NCBI GenBank assembly: GCA_030848705.1
Contig: JAUIZM010000016.1
Coordinates: 1,612,001 to 1,676,000, forward strand
Length of the DNA: 64,000 nucleotides
Reading direction: 5' to 3'
DNA from: Heracleum sosnowskyi
Taxonomy: Eukaryota; Streptophyta; Magnoliopsida; Apiales; Apiaceae
Part shown: one piece after another, positions 32,914 through 45,580 of the stretch
Position numbering within the stretch: the first letter of the stretch is position 1
How the letters are laid out: every line of letters begins with the position of its first letter
Notes under the pieces: model-generated
What the model was told of the DNA's origin: nothing
The model's input: only the letters and a program-made list of their open reading frames with translations
Databases searched by the model: none
Position numbers and translations under genes: made by a program

Positions 32914-33591
32914 TCAGAAATTTTCAAAATTCATCATCCCATGTTCATTCACCAATTTGTTGAAAGTAGCTTCAGGCAGTGACTTGGTGAATATATCAGC
33001 TAGTTGTTGGTCAGGTTGAACAAAATGCAAATCTATTGTTCCTTCCAGTACTTGTTCTCTTATAAAGTGATATCTGATACTGATGTGCTTAGTAAGAGAA
33101 TGTTGAACTGGATTTCCTGTCATGGCAATAGCACTTTAGTTATCATAATAAATAGGGATTTTAGAGTATGACAAACCATAGTCCAACAGCTGGTTTCTCA
33201 TCCACATTATCTGAGCACAGCAACTTACTGCAGCAATGTACTCAGCTTCTGTAGTTGATGTAGAGATAGACTTTTGCTTTTTGCTGAACCAAGAGACCAG
33301 TCTACCACCCAAAAAGTGACAGCTTCCTGAAGTGCTTTTCCTGTCTATTTTGAAGCCTGCAAAATCAGCATCTGAGTAACCACACAACCCAAAATCTGAT
33401 TCTCTAGCATACCAAAGGCCAAGTGAAGGAGTGCCCTTAAGATATCTGAAAATTCTTTTAACTACAATCAAATGTGGTTCCCTGGGATTTGCTTGAAATC
33501 TTGCACAAAGACAAGTTGCATACATGATATCTGGTCTACTAGCAGTTAGATAAAGAAGTGAGTCAATCATCCCTCTGTAGTGAGTTACATC
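32914..33591 (-). pseudogene. pol: Element C pol, C-terminal part: RNase H
   Basis: From the element F boundary it reads [19 protein letters not shown], then [29 protein letters not shown], and after one stop near 33133 continues to TKHISIRYHFIREQ and ends at 32914. It continues the RT part found at 42991-45538 on the other side of element F. About 20 bp of pol is missing at the join compared with B. Confidence 0.85.
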
Positions 33592-35169
33592 TGAAAGACG
33601 TGTGTCCTAAATCCAATCATGGATGATGAGTTAGGAGATACTTTGTTCAATCTGATTCAAGTTTGTTTAATTTAATAAAATGGTAATATGTTTTATAACG
33701 GGCTTTATCTATTTAAAGTGTTTAAATTAGATGATCCATAGTTTAGAGTAAAGCTTTAATGGATTATGATGAGATCATTATAATGAGACCTTAAAGATGA
33801 GAACTCTAAACTTAAATAGTTCCTGGTCGTAGGATAATTAATTGGTAGTAATCCGCAAAGATCGGTACATACGATGCTTGCTTCACTATGAAGGATGTCT
33901 GTTCTCATAGGCATTTGTGTGGTGACACTATAGCTAGTATGTAGGTGCTTATTAGGAATAAGTTCACTGAACATGACTCGATCAGTTGAACAACTAATGG
34001 AGTTCACTCATGTGTCAGTAGTTGTTCATATAGTGATGGTTGTACAAGTGTCCTTTGACTTGAGATCATCATAGTCATCTTGTGTACACTGAACTATACT
34101 TTGGTTTAGCTCTTAGTCTCGAGGGACAATAATTAGTGCTCTTCTGGGTATAGGAATTTGTGCACGAAGATAGTGAATGATCAATAAAGGATCTGCCCCT
34201 TCCAGTGAAGGAAGAGAATGTCCTATGTTATTCCATTTATGCTAGTTCAGGAACCTCTGGCCAGAGTGAATGAAATTAGAAAGAAGTTTCTAATTTGCAT
34301 TAATCGGAACTAGACATAGTGAATAGGAAAGCATATGATTAAATTAGATAGGCTTGACACGAGATCCATGCCTTGTATTTAATCGGGATATTGTAGGGTA
34401 GAAGGAATTGATTGTACTGTAACTAGTCACTGACAGGTTCTTGGTATTCTAAGCAGTGAATTCATATTATCCGGATAGTCGCGATATGTCGAGAAGCATC
34501 ACTCACGATGTAGAATAAATATAATTAATCAGTTAATTATATTTAATGAATTATTAGAATTCATATAAATAATAAATAAAAGTTTATTATTATTTATTTC
34601 TACTACCGGGTTAATATTGAACCTACAGGGTCACACCATAAAAGATTAATTTATTGATGAAGGTATTTTGAGAGAGCAAGTTATTTTCTAAATAGTTTAG
34701 AAAAGGAAATAATGATTAAAATAGTTTTAATTATTATTAAAGCATTTTATAAGATAAAGTGTGGGGTTAATATATATATATAAAGATATATTAAAAAACC
34801 CTAGGAGAGCCCTATAAATAGAATGAGATAGTTCATTCTAAATAGACTAGAGTTTTTGTGAAAACCTAGTTGCCACCCTCTTCTTCTTCTTCTTCATCTC
34901 TCTCTCTCTCAAAAGAAGAAAAAACTCCATTTTTATAAAAGCTTAGTTTTATAAAAAGCTTCATCGAATGATTATTCTTGGTGGATACCGGTAGAGTGCT
35001 TCACACTCTGAGGAGCAACTGCTAGAATCCATTTTATAAAGCTTCGATTTTCAAGGTATGGTTACGATTCCCCTCGATCTAGATTTTATATGTTTTTCTA
35101 TATGTGCGATACATGGTTTTTACGGAATAATTGTTATATCACGCTTCTGCTCATCCGTAAATTCCTTCA
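33592..35169 (+). repeat. Element F first LTR
   Basis: It starts TGAAAGACGTGTGTCC and ends ATTCCTTCA, followed by the primer-binding site TGGCATCAGAGCC at 35171. A TATA-like run and a CT-rich leader (TCTTCTTCTTCTTCATC) lie at 34780-34915. The near-identical copy is 40600-42184. Confidence 0.88.
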
Positions 35170-35170
35170 A

Positions 35171-35183
35171 TGGCATCAGAGCC
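35171..35183 (+). other. Element F primer-binding site
   Basis: TGGCATCAGAGCC is a Met-tRNA-type site with a C in place of the usual T. It is repeated at 42186 after the second LTR. Confidence 0.8.
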
Positions 35184-36595
35184 AGGTTATGCATATAGAG
35201 ATTCATATAAAAAATTTCAGATTTTTTTATACATGTATGGATTTATTATGATTTTTGCAAGTATATTTAGATTTAATTATGAATTAATTCGAAATATTAT
35301 TTGCATGAGATTTTGATCATTGATCTGGGTTCTACAAGTGTTGTGGATGATCTAGGTATTTTTTTTCATAATTTTGTGATGTGTAGATTATTTGTTATGA
35401 ATTTTTTAAAATTGTTTTAATTAAAATTCATAAAATAATTTTACATGTTGAAATATATGAATTAAAATTTGTACAAGGACCCCATAGATGCTTGCTTATT
35501 TTTGCTTTTGTTTGATTTCAGAAATCATATTATTTTGATTTTTTATTAATTTATTAATTAATTGTTAATTAATTTATTAATATTAAAATAAAATAATAAT
35601 AACAATAAAGGGCATTAATGGCTAGAGGAGTTTTTTTTTTAAGTGTTATAAATGCTAAGTTAGTGTTTTAATGCTAAAGGAGTTACGAGCATTAAATAAA
35701 ATAGCATAGAATTGTTGTAACTTACTTAGCATTAAATAAAAAAAAAAAAAAACTGCTGGGAAGGGCCTGTAACGCATGACGGGAATGCGTTATAGGGCAT
35801 GTAACGCGTGAGCGTCATGCGTTATACATTTAATAGCTTTTAATTGTTGTAACGCATGAGCGTCATGCGTTACAGCCCCTCTGTCCACATTAAATTTGAT
35901 TTTTTGGGAGTTTGGTAACTCCGTTTTGGGCGTGCAATATACCGTTGGATTCGTTTTTCCGAGACGGATCTAATGGAGTGGTCAAATATTTTTTATATAA
36001 AAGTTTGGAACGGTTTATATTCCCGGAAGTGTTTTAAAGCATGTACTAATTGTTTTAATTGCTTTTAAATACTATAATAAATCCATACATCATTATATCA
36101 TTGTATGACATGATATTACTTGCATGCTTACTTTTTTATTTATTTTTATATATGAGATATATGCCTATATTTACCATGCGATGATAGATTTAGGTGAACT
36201 TAAATCAAAATAAGGCGTGCTCTAGAAAATCTAGAATAGGAATCGTATCTTGCCTTAACAATAATATTATGAGTACAACCATGAGATTCTTATGTTTATG
36301 AAACATAGAGTGAAATACTCTTTTGATGTTGAAAATGAAAATTTCTGTCTAGGCCGTTGGGTTTTAAGCGGGACCGATGTGACCCCTCCAACACACTGGG
36401 AATTTTTCATTTAAATATCATAATTGTATTTTGTTCAAGAAAAAGAGAATCTCCTAGTAATATGATTATGGTTGCAACATAATATAATCCCTCTTAATTA
36501 AAATTTATATCAAGTAGTAAATGGCCAATGGCACAACGGGCTTGTGTCGGTCATAGCCTTCCAACATAATAGCAAGTAGAGTTCTTATATTGAGG
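35184..36595 (+). other. Element F long untranslated leader
   Basis: This is AT-rich sequence without ORFs. It contains an inverted-repeat block around 35768-35875, where GTAACGC and GCGTTA alternate (ACGCATGAGCGTCATGCGTT occurs). The first 800 bp recur at 42186-42990. Confidence 0.6.
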
Positions 36596-36599
36596 CATT

Positions 36600-36910
36600 G
36601 TCGTTTCGTGCTACAGCCGAGGGCTTTGTTTTGAGATTAAGAGATGCTTGTCTATCACATGAGATGTGTATGATAAATTAGGTTTCAATTGTCGTTACGT
36701 GCTACAGCCGTGGGCTTTTGGAATTCTAATTTAATTATGCAAGATGTTGGGTTTGACTTGACTTAGAATATTGAGTGAGTCGTGCCACAGCCGAGACTCA
36801 ATGATTCAAGAGGCTAAAAGATAATAAGGAATAACATTAGATGTAGTTGACAAGAGTTGTCTTCCTATGGAACATCACATTGCGTTTCGTGCCACAGCCG
36901 AGGTGATGTG
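36600..36910 (+). repeat. Four-copy repeat CGTGCTACAGCCGAGG in element F leader
   Basis: Copies start at 36607 (CGTGCTACAGCCGAGGGC), 36698 (CGTGCTACAGCCGTGGGC), 36781 (CGTGCCACAGCCGAGACTC) and 36888 (CGTGCCACAGCCGAGGTG). Spacing is 83-107 bp and the orientation is the same. Confidence 0.75.
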
Positions 36911-39900
36911 ATGGAAAATAGGATCCTTAATCTCACTAACATTATGAATGTTTAGTTAAACATATAGAGGGTTGTATAACTTAAATAAAATAGTGGGAGC
37001 CACCAATGAATAAAGACCCGATTTATATGGTGTTGTAAGAATAAAATTGAATATTTACTTAGTAGTTATGTGTATTCACTAATAGAATTATATATATACT
37101 ATAATTTCTGCACTATCAGACATCGTAGTAGAATAACACGTTGACTTATCCCGAATATGCTGATGAACTTTGAAACTTGAGAAATGTTCTCAAGAATGAA
37201 AAGTTAGACGAAATGTTTAACTCGTTAATACAAAGTGTCTTATTTGTGATGCACATGGAGATGTGTATGAGACCAAGTGCAAGAGGTCTAATAATGCAAA
37301 TGTTGCAAAGTAAACCAAACTGATGTCTATGAGCTGGAGACTGTGCAAACAGTATGAGCACAAGGACATTCAGGGCTACCTTGTTGCTTCTATAAGAGTT
37401 GTAGAATGTGATAAATAAGACGATTCAATATAGGATATCGAATGAGCTATTCCATAATAGTTATATTGAGGGTTGATCTATGAATAATCATAGACTCAAG
37501 ACAATCAATTTGATTGATCGTCTAGGGTAGGTTGATTTTGTCATAGATGGAAGCTAAGTCGAGATATGATCTTGAATTATCTTCTGAATACGAACTCGCA
37601 AATATGTTGTGAACTCTTACATGAAAAGGTTGGATATCAGATTGTCTGAAATCTACTTCATGTTAAAGATTGTTGAGACGTATTTCCTTCTTAGAGAGCT
37701 TTGTTCTTCAGACTGGTAACGGTTCTGGAATCAAGTAGTGGGAGATGAACCATACCATCAAGAAGAAGTTTGTTAGTGAGTGATAACATAATTAGTCAAA
37801 GTCTAAGTTTGACCCCAAAAGCAAAAGAGTTTGTTGCCACCTATCAAAAGTGGGTTATTGGAAGATCAACTACAAGAGTTGTCTTGTAGAGTTGAAGAAT
37901 TAGAGAAATTTAGTGGGACTGAAACTTCTCATTTTGAAATAGGGACTATGGAATAGAGGTAATGGAAATCCAAAGAATTATAGGCTTGTTTGCACGAGTG
38001 AGAAGAGTATTCGCTTGTTGCATGGTGATGGGTTACAAGAACCATATGATTATTGAATCACATTATGCATGCGAAACTCGTCTCACTCGAAAGACCACTA
38101 TATCTCTATTTTCTTGAAATAGAGAGATAATGAGCAACAAAAGTGTTAAAATTAGTACACATAATTGTATGTGCACCAGTGACAACACATGCCAGAAAAG
38201 GATTCACACGCTTCATTAGAATTCACGGATATGATCCGGATTCAGATATATGTATTTGGTACAATACAAATTCGAATCTTTTGGAGTGTTTCAAAATGAA
38301 TAATAATGAAATACAAAACAAAACAACAAGTGTTGGGACTCTTTGATAAGATCAAAAAGATGTACACTTGAGTGAGTGTTTTGAGGTTATCTCAAATCTT
38401 AAGTTTAAAGCTTCACGTTGGACAGATCCTGAGATTCTACAGGTAGATGGAATGTACGAAGGAGCGAACGAACTTTGTTAGACATCGTTCGGTTCATGTT
38501 AAGCTAAATTGATCTTCTAATATATGTTTAGAGTTGAATTTTATAAATATCAGTATATCTGCTGAATATAGTATCTTCTTAATCTGTTCCTAAGTTGTCA
38601 TATGAGATATGTAGTGCAAGGAACACAAGTCTTAAACTTGTTAAGATTTGGGATGTCTAGCTTATGTCAAAATGTTTAATTTGATAAGCTAGATGGTAGA
38701 TCCAAAATGTAAGTTTGTGAGATATCCTAATGATAGTCAAGGATGTTGGTTGAATATTCTACTGAATATAGTGTGTATGACATACTGCCTACTTAGAGGA
38801 ATTGTTCATTCTAGAAGGGTTCAGTGGGAGGAAGGTTGAACTTAACTAAGTTCAAACACCACAAATTACAAAGGTTCTATAGGAAGAACATTTTCAGACA
38901 GGATAACTTTTTGTAGGTTAGCTTAAGTATAGGTCTTGATATTTTATCACCAACCTGAGAGGTTGACTGCCTTGTCATTAAGAATGAAAATGAGTTGTCA
39001 ATTATATGATAATGACCTTATGACCTATACTAAAGCTATGAGTTATGACTCGGAGAAATGGCATAGTACCATGAAATCCGATATAGATTCCATGTACATC
39101 AACCAAGTACGGACTATGGTTGAGGACCTAAAGGTGTCATAACCGGAAGGGTACAAGTGAGTCTATAAAAAGGAGATTGGAGTGATTGGCTGGGTAAAGA
39201 CCTATAAGTCCTTGCTTATTGTGAAAGGATTCAATCAAAGCAAAGAGATTGACCTTGATGAAAAAAAAAATTCACATGAAGTAGTGCTCAAGTCTATTCG
39301 GATTTTGTTTGCGTTTGCGGCTAGTAATGACTATAATATCTAATAATGGTCGAACGGTCGACCCTCCTCGATAGGAAAATTGAAGAGATGTGTAGTTGAC
39401 ACAATTAGAGGGATTTATTGCTATGAGTAGCAAATCTATGGTCTAATAGCCACGACAATCCATTTATGAATTGAAGCAAGCTTCTCAATGATCGAACATC
39501 TGTTTTGATGAGACAATCAAATAGTTTGATTTTATCAAAGACAATGATGGATCATGGATCTACAAGAAGGTTAGAGGGAGCGTGATGACATTCCTAATAA
39601 TGTATGTGACATACTTATGATAAGGAATGATGTATCGACGCTAAAATTAGTCAAAGTGTGGTTATCTAACATATTCTCTATAAAGGACTTGGGAATGGCT
39701 TCCTATGATATAGGAATGATAATTTATAGGATAAACCAAGTGTTGGTCTAAACCCAAAGTGTGTACATCATTTATATGCTAAGATGTTTAGCATAAATAA
39801 CTCCAAGAAGTTACTTGAATTGTCAAGTCACGGAGTTACTTTCTCCAAAATAGTGTCTTTCTACGACATCTGAGGAGAAATGACGTATGAGTAAGATTTA

Positions 39901-40587
39901 TTATGCTTCGGCAAATGTATCTATCAAAATACCGGATGTACTATACAAGACTTGATGATCGCTAACTCACTAGGCGAGATAAGCGAGCACTAGTCTAGTC
40001 CTTGAGAAGCGCGATAGTAAGCTGGAAGAACGTCCTTAAATACTTTCGAAGAATTAAGGACATCTTTCTTGATTATGGTGGGTCCAAAATGAAAATCAAG
40101 TGTTATAAACACTATGATTTTCTTAGGACAAATGTGATAGAAAATCCATGTCAAAATAAGTGTTAATTCTGAATGGATGAGCGGTTTGTTGGAAGAATTC
40201 CAAGCAGCTTAAGATAACTGATTCCGTAGTGGAAGCACTATATGTATATAGCTATAAGTGAAGCTGCAAAGGAGGTTCTTTGGATAGCGAAACCTGTTTT
40301 CGCTGGTTAGACATGGTTCCTAGAATAAGATTTATATTGTTGTATCGGTACAACATATGGTAGTAGCGCAGGCTATGGAACCTAGGTTTAATCAGGGATT
40401 CAAGATCCAAGTTGCGGCACTTTCATATGATATATGAGATCGTTGAAAGTAGAGATGTTTAAGTCAATATTGACTTGACATCCATAACAACATAGTAAAG
40501 ACCATTTACTAAACCGTTATTTGAAAATCGCTTTGTTCTCTATTAGGAGAAGTTGTGTATGAGATACCAAGGTGATTGGTTTTAGTA
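36911..40587 (+). pseudogene. Element F remnants of copia gag-pol
   Basis: Recognisable pieces with stops in all frames: an integrase C-terminal motif around 38650-38710 (WDV.LMSKCLI region), the RT start around 39020-39100 (SYDSEKWHSTMKSDIDSM), a degenerate RT continuation around 39180-39330 (KTYKSLLIVKGFNQ), and RNase H near 40225-40300 (AISEAAKEVLWIA). gag from 37100 on is too eroded to define. The type is a Tork-like copia rather than SIRE, from the RT wording. None of it can encode a working protein. Confidence 0.65.
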
Positions 40588-40599
40588 CAAGTGGGAGAT
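40588..40599 (+). other. Element F polypurine tract
   Basis: CAAGTGGGAGAT sits directly before the TG of the second LTR. Confidence 0.82.
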
Positions 40600-42184
40600 T
40601 GAAAGACGTGTGTCCTAAATCCAATCATGGATGATGAGTTAGGAGATACTTTGTTCAATCTGATTCAAGTTTGTTTAATTTAATAAAATGGTAATATGTT
40701 TTATAACGGGCTTTATCTATTTAAAGTGTTTAAATTAGATGATCCATAGTTTAGAGTAAAGCTTTAATGGATTATGATGAGATCATTATAATGAGACCTT
40801 AAAGATGAGAACTCTAAACTTAAATAGTTCCTGGTCGTAGGATAATTAATTGGTAGTTAATTAATCCGCAAAGATCGGTACATACGATGCTTGCTTCACT
40901 ATGAAGGATGTCTGTTCTCATAGGCATTTGTGTGGTGACACTATAGCTAGTATGTAGGTGCTTATTAGGAATAAGTTCACTGAACATGACTCGATCAGTT
41001 GAACAACTAATGGAGTTCACTCATGTGTCAGTAGTTGTTCATATAGTGATGGTTGTACAAGTGTCCTTTGACTTGAGATCATCATAGTCATCTTGTGTAC
41101 ACTGAACTATACTTTGGTTTAGCTCTTAGTCTCGAGGGACAATAATTAGTGCTCTTCTGGGTATAGGAATTTGTGCACGAAGATAGTGAATGATCAATAA
41201 AGGATCTGCCCCTTCTAGTGAAGGAAGAGAATGTCCTATGTTATTCCATTTATGCTAGTTCAGGAACCTCTGGCCAGAGTGAATGAAATTAGAAAGAAGT
41301 TTCTAATTTGCATTAATCGGAACTAGACATAGTGAATAGGAAAGCATATGATTAAATTAGATAGGCTTGACACGAGATCCATACCTTGTATTTAATCGGG
41401 ATATTGTAGGGTAGAAGGAATTGATTGTACTGTAACTAGTCACTGACAGGTTCTTGGTATTCTAAGCAGTGAATTCATATTATCCGGATAGTCGCGATAT
41501 GTCGAGAAGCATCACTCACGATGTAGAATAAATATAATTAATCAGTTAATTATATTTAATGAATTATTAGAATTCATATAAATAATAAATAAAAGTTTAT
41601 TATTATTTATTTCTACTACCGGGTTAATATTGAACCTACAGGGTCACATCATAAAAGATTAATTTATTGATGAAGGTATTTTGAGAGAGCAAGTTATTTT
41701 CTAAATAGTTTAGAAAAGGAAATAATGATTAAAATAGTTTTAATTATTATTAAAGCATTTTATAAGATAAAGTGTGGGGTTAATATATATATATATAAAG
41801 ATATCTTAAAAAACAATAGGAGAGCCCTATAAATAGAATGAGATAGTTCATTCTAAATAGACTAGAGTTTTTGTGAAAACCTAGTTGCCACCCTCTTCTT
41901 CTTCTTCTTCATCTCTCTCTCTCTCAAAAGAAGAAAAAACTCCATTTTTATAAAAGCTTAGTTTTATAAAAATCTTCATCGAAGGATTATTCTTGGTGGA
42001 TACCGGTAGAGTGCTTCACACTCTGAGGAGCAACTGCTAGAAACCATTTTATAAATCTTCGATTTTCAAGGTATGGTTACGATTCCCCTCGATCTAGATT
42101 TTATATGTTTTTCTATATGTGCGATACATGGTTTTTACGGAATAATTGTTATATCACGCTTCCGCTCATCCGTAAATTCCTTCA
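40600..42184 (+). repeat. Element F second LTR
   Basis: A near copy of 33592-35169 with a few small indels (a TTAAT duplication near 40858, one extra TA in an AT run) and scattered substitutions. It is followed by a second primer-binding site instead of a target-site duplication. Confidence 0.88.
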
Positions 42185-42185
42185 A

Positions 42186-42990
42186 TGGCATCAGAGCCAG
42201 GTTATGCATATAGAGATTCATATAAAAAATTTCAGATTTTTTTATATATGTATGGATTTATTATGATTTTTGCAAGTATATTTAGATTTAATTATGAATT
42301 AATTCGAAATATTATTTGCATGAGATTTTGATCATTGATCTGGGTTCTACAAGTGTTGTGGATGATCTAGGAATTTTTTTCATAATTTTGTGATGTGTAG
42401 ATTATTTGTTATGAATTTTTTAAAATTGTTTTAATTAAAATTCATAAAATAATTTTACATGTTGAAATATATGAATTAAAATTTGTACAAGGACCCCATA
42501 GATGCTTGCTTATTTTTGCTTTTGTTTGATTTCAGAAATCATATTATTTTGATTTTTTATTAATTTATTAATTAATTGTTAATTAATTTATTAATATTAA
42601 AATAAAATAATAATAACAATAAAGGGCATTAATGGCTAGAGGAGTTTTTTCTTTAAGTGTTATAAATGCTAAGTTAGTGTTTTAATGCTAAAGGAGTTAC
42701 AAGTATTAAATAAAATAGCATAGAATTGTTGTAACTTACTTAGCATTAAATAAATAAAAAAAAAACTGCTGGGAAGGGCCTGTAACGCATGACGGGAATG
42801 CGTTATAGGGCATGTAACGCGTGAGCGTCATGCGTTATACATTTAATAGCTTTTAATTGTTGTAACGCATGAGCGTCATGTGTTACAGCCCCTCTGTCCA
42901 CATTAAATTTGATTTTTTGGGAGTTTGGTAACTCCGTTTTGGGCGTGCAATATACCGTTGGATTCGTTTTTCCGAGACGGATCTAATGGA
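42186..42990 (+). mobile_element. Second, truncated copy of element F leader
   Basis: It matches 35171-35977 and stops at GATCTAATGGA, where element C's pol resumes. This is not an element end, so the right border was made by deletion or by recombination within a tandem array. Confidence 0.78.
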
Positions 42991-45538
42991 TCAAGTTTGG
43001 TAACTGTAGCTATGGGAGTACTTGTAGTGGCACTATCCTGCATGTTAAACCTTTTCAATAAATTCCTGGTATATTTGGACTGATTGATAAAGATACCATC
43101 ATCAGTCTGTTTAACCTGGAGACCAAGAAAGTAACTCATTTCTCCCATCATGCTCATTTGATATCTAGACTACATAAGCTTTGAAAACTTCTCACACAGC
43201 TTATTGTTTGTTGACCCAAATATGATATCATCAACATAAATCTGAACTAAGAGCAAATCTTTACCATGATTCAAATAAAACAGAGTTTTATCAATAGTAC
43301 CTCTTTTGAATCCACTTTCCAGTAAGAATTGAGCTAGGGTTTCATACCAGGCTCTTGGAGCTTGCTTTAGTCCATAAAGTGCTTTATCCAATCTGTAAAC
43401 ATGATTTGGATATTTTGGATCAATGAAACCATGAGGTTGTTCAACATATACTTCTTCCTCCAGTTCTCCATTTAGAAAAGCACTTTTCACATCCATCTGG
43501 AAAACCTTAAATTTCTTGTGGGCTGCATATACCAGAAAGATCCTGATAGCTTCTAGCCTTGCTACAGGAGCAAAAGTCTCATCATAATCAATACCTTTAT
43601 GTTGAGAATACCCCTTAGCAACTAGCCTTGCTTTGTTCCTAATAATTACACCATCTGAATCTGTTTTGTTTTTTAACACCCACTTTGTACCAACAATTGA
43701 CTTGTTCTTTGGTCTTGGCACCAGTTTCCAGACTTCATTCCTTTCAAATTCATTCAGCTCTTCTTATATTGCAGTAACCCAATCAGCATCCTTAAGTGCA
43801 TCTTCAACTTTCTTTGGCTCCTCCTTTGATAGAAAGTTGTGATAAAGACAGTCATTCTGAGTTGCACTTCTTGTCTTAACACCTGCATCAGGATTCCCAA
43901 TTATCAAATCAGGAGTGTGACTTTTAGTCCATTTCCTTGCTGGTGGTAAATTATCCCTTGAGTTGGATGCTCCCCCTGAATTGGTGTTATCATTAAAAGA
44001 GCTGGAATCAGTAGAAGCTCCCCCTGAGATATTGTTGTCTCCTCCTGATGAATTATCAGGATTATCATTTGTATCAGTATCTACTGATTCTCCTCCTGAT
44101 GGTTGAGTTGTATCATTATTAGTATCAGTTTGTTGTTGCTCCCCCTCAACATGTGCACTGTCAGTATCTGATGGTGTATCAGTATCTCATTTTAATTCAT
44201 CAGGATTCTCTGTAGCTTCATTTGCAAAGATCAACCTGTCATGTAAGTCTTCATCAATTCCAGTTATCTTCTTATCATCAAAAGATACATTTATTGATTC
44301 GATGATAGTCCTTGTTCTCAAGTTATATACTCTAAAAGCTCTTGAGACTGGATAGCCAATAAAAAAAACTTCATTATCCTTGATTTCAAATTTGCCTAGT
44401 TGTTCAGGATGAGGTCTGAGAACAAAACATTTACAGCCAAACACATGTAGATGCTTCAGACTAGGTTTCTTCCCTTTGATCATCTGATATGGACACCATG
44501 AATTTTTATCAGTGTGATGTTTTGAGTATAGCATGATGTGTTGACTGCTTCTGCCCAGAAATATGTAGGTAATTTGGCTTCCTCCAACATAGTTCTGCCA
44601 GCTTCAATAAGAGTTCTATTCTTTCTTTCAACTACTCCATTTTGCTGGGGTGTGCCAGGAGCAGATAATTGTTGAATAATACCTTTGTACTTACAGAACT
44701 CTTCCATCTCTGAATTCTTGAATTCAGTACCATTATCACTTCTCAAAATCTTGACTTTATACTTTGTGCCTGTCTCAATCATTCTCACATGGTCCAACAG
44801 TATTTCTGGAGTTTCATCTTTTCTGTGTAGAAAGTACACCCATGTAAATCTAGAAAATTCATCAACAATTACAAGAGTGTACATTTTCTTACTGATGGAC
44901 ATTATGTTGACTGGTCCAATTAGGTCAAGATGTAACATGTGATAAGGTTCTCCAATAGAGGATTCAGATTTACTCTTGAATGATGTCCTTCTCTGTATAG
45001 ACTTTTGACATGCATCACAGAGTCCATCAGGAGTATACAAGACTTTGGGTAATCCTCTAACCAAATCTTTCTTTACCAACTCATTGATATTGCTGAAGTT
45101 GAGATGAGAAAGCTTCTTGTTCCAGTTCCAACTTTCATCTACTGATGTTTTACTGATGAGACAAGTAGTGGTACCATCAGTATTGGAGTGAATGTTGGCT
45201 TCATAAATGTTATCATGCCTGTAGCTAGTAAGATCAATCTTTCCTGATGATTTGATGACTACTTCATAATGAGTTGCATAGAAGTTGACATGATAACCTT
45301 TATATGTGATTTGATTCACACTAAACAGGTTGTGTTTGAGTCCTTTCACTAGAGCTACTTTCTCAATGATGACATTTCCAATGATTATATTGCCATATCC
45401 CAAAGTTTGTCCAATGTTGTCATCTCCATAAGACACAGTTGGGCCAGCCTTTTCCTTAAAATTTGATAGCAGGGCTTTGTTTCCAGTCATTTGCACAGAA
45501 CATCCACTATCCATGACTAACACATTTTTCGTTTTACC
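42991..45538 (-). pseudogene. pol: Element C pol, protease to reverse transcriptase
   Basis: From 45538: protease LVMDSGCSVQMTGN, integrase finger [18 protein letters not shown], core [20 protein letters not shown] and [10 protein letters not shown], a frameshift near 44500, integrase C-terminus to 44187, a linker broken by stops (44186-43722), RT from 43721 ([14 protein letters not shown]), YVDDIIFGS near 43220, and an end at TKLDP where element F begins. At 43170-43157 a stop interrupts. The RNase H half is at 32914-33591. LDSG is changed to MDSG in the protease, with catalytic Asp kept. Confidence 0.82.
43880..44200 (-). repeat. Family-C word cluster in the integrase-RT linker
   Basis: ATCAGGATT, TCCTGATG, ATCAGTATC and CTGATTC recur about a dozen times, alongside repeated Ser/Gly/Asp codons (GCTCCCCCTGA). 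Confidence 0.68.
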
Positions 45539-45580
45539 CTGCAATCAGACAAAAACACACTAGTTAGAATTTTTAAGAAC
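45539..45580 (-). other. gag/pol junction segment of element C, GT...AG, 42 nt
   Basis: It begins GTTCTT after a Trp codon, contains a TTCTAAC branch-point-like heptamer overlapping the gag TAG stop, a GTGTTTTTGTCTG pyrimidine-rich run and TTGCAG before GG. Removal leaves Trp-Gly in frame. Confidence 0.62.

Larger units (their letters stand above)
33592..42990 (+). mobile_element. Decayed plus-strand copia element F with LTR-internal-LTR-internal layout
   Basis: LTRs of 1578 bp (33592-35169) and 1585 bp (40600-42184) surround a 5.4-kb interior with primer-binding site and polypurine tract. After the second LTR the primer-binding site and about 800 bp of leader are present again (42186-42990), then end abruptly in element C's pol. 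The LTRs are about 99% identical by eye (roughly a dozen differences), but the interior has no ORF above about 70 codons. Only fragments of copia gag-pol are recognisable. It inserted into C's pol on the opposite strand. Confidence 0.82.

Noticed and set aside
33592..42990. A simple full-length LTR element with 2.4-kb LTRs
   Set aside because: The duplicated segment includes a primer-binding site and leader after 1.58 kb, so the true LTR is shorter and the second copy continues into internal sequence.
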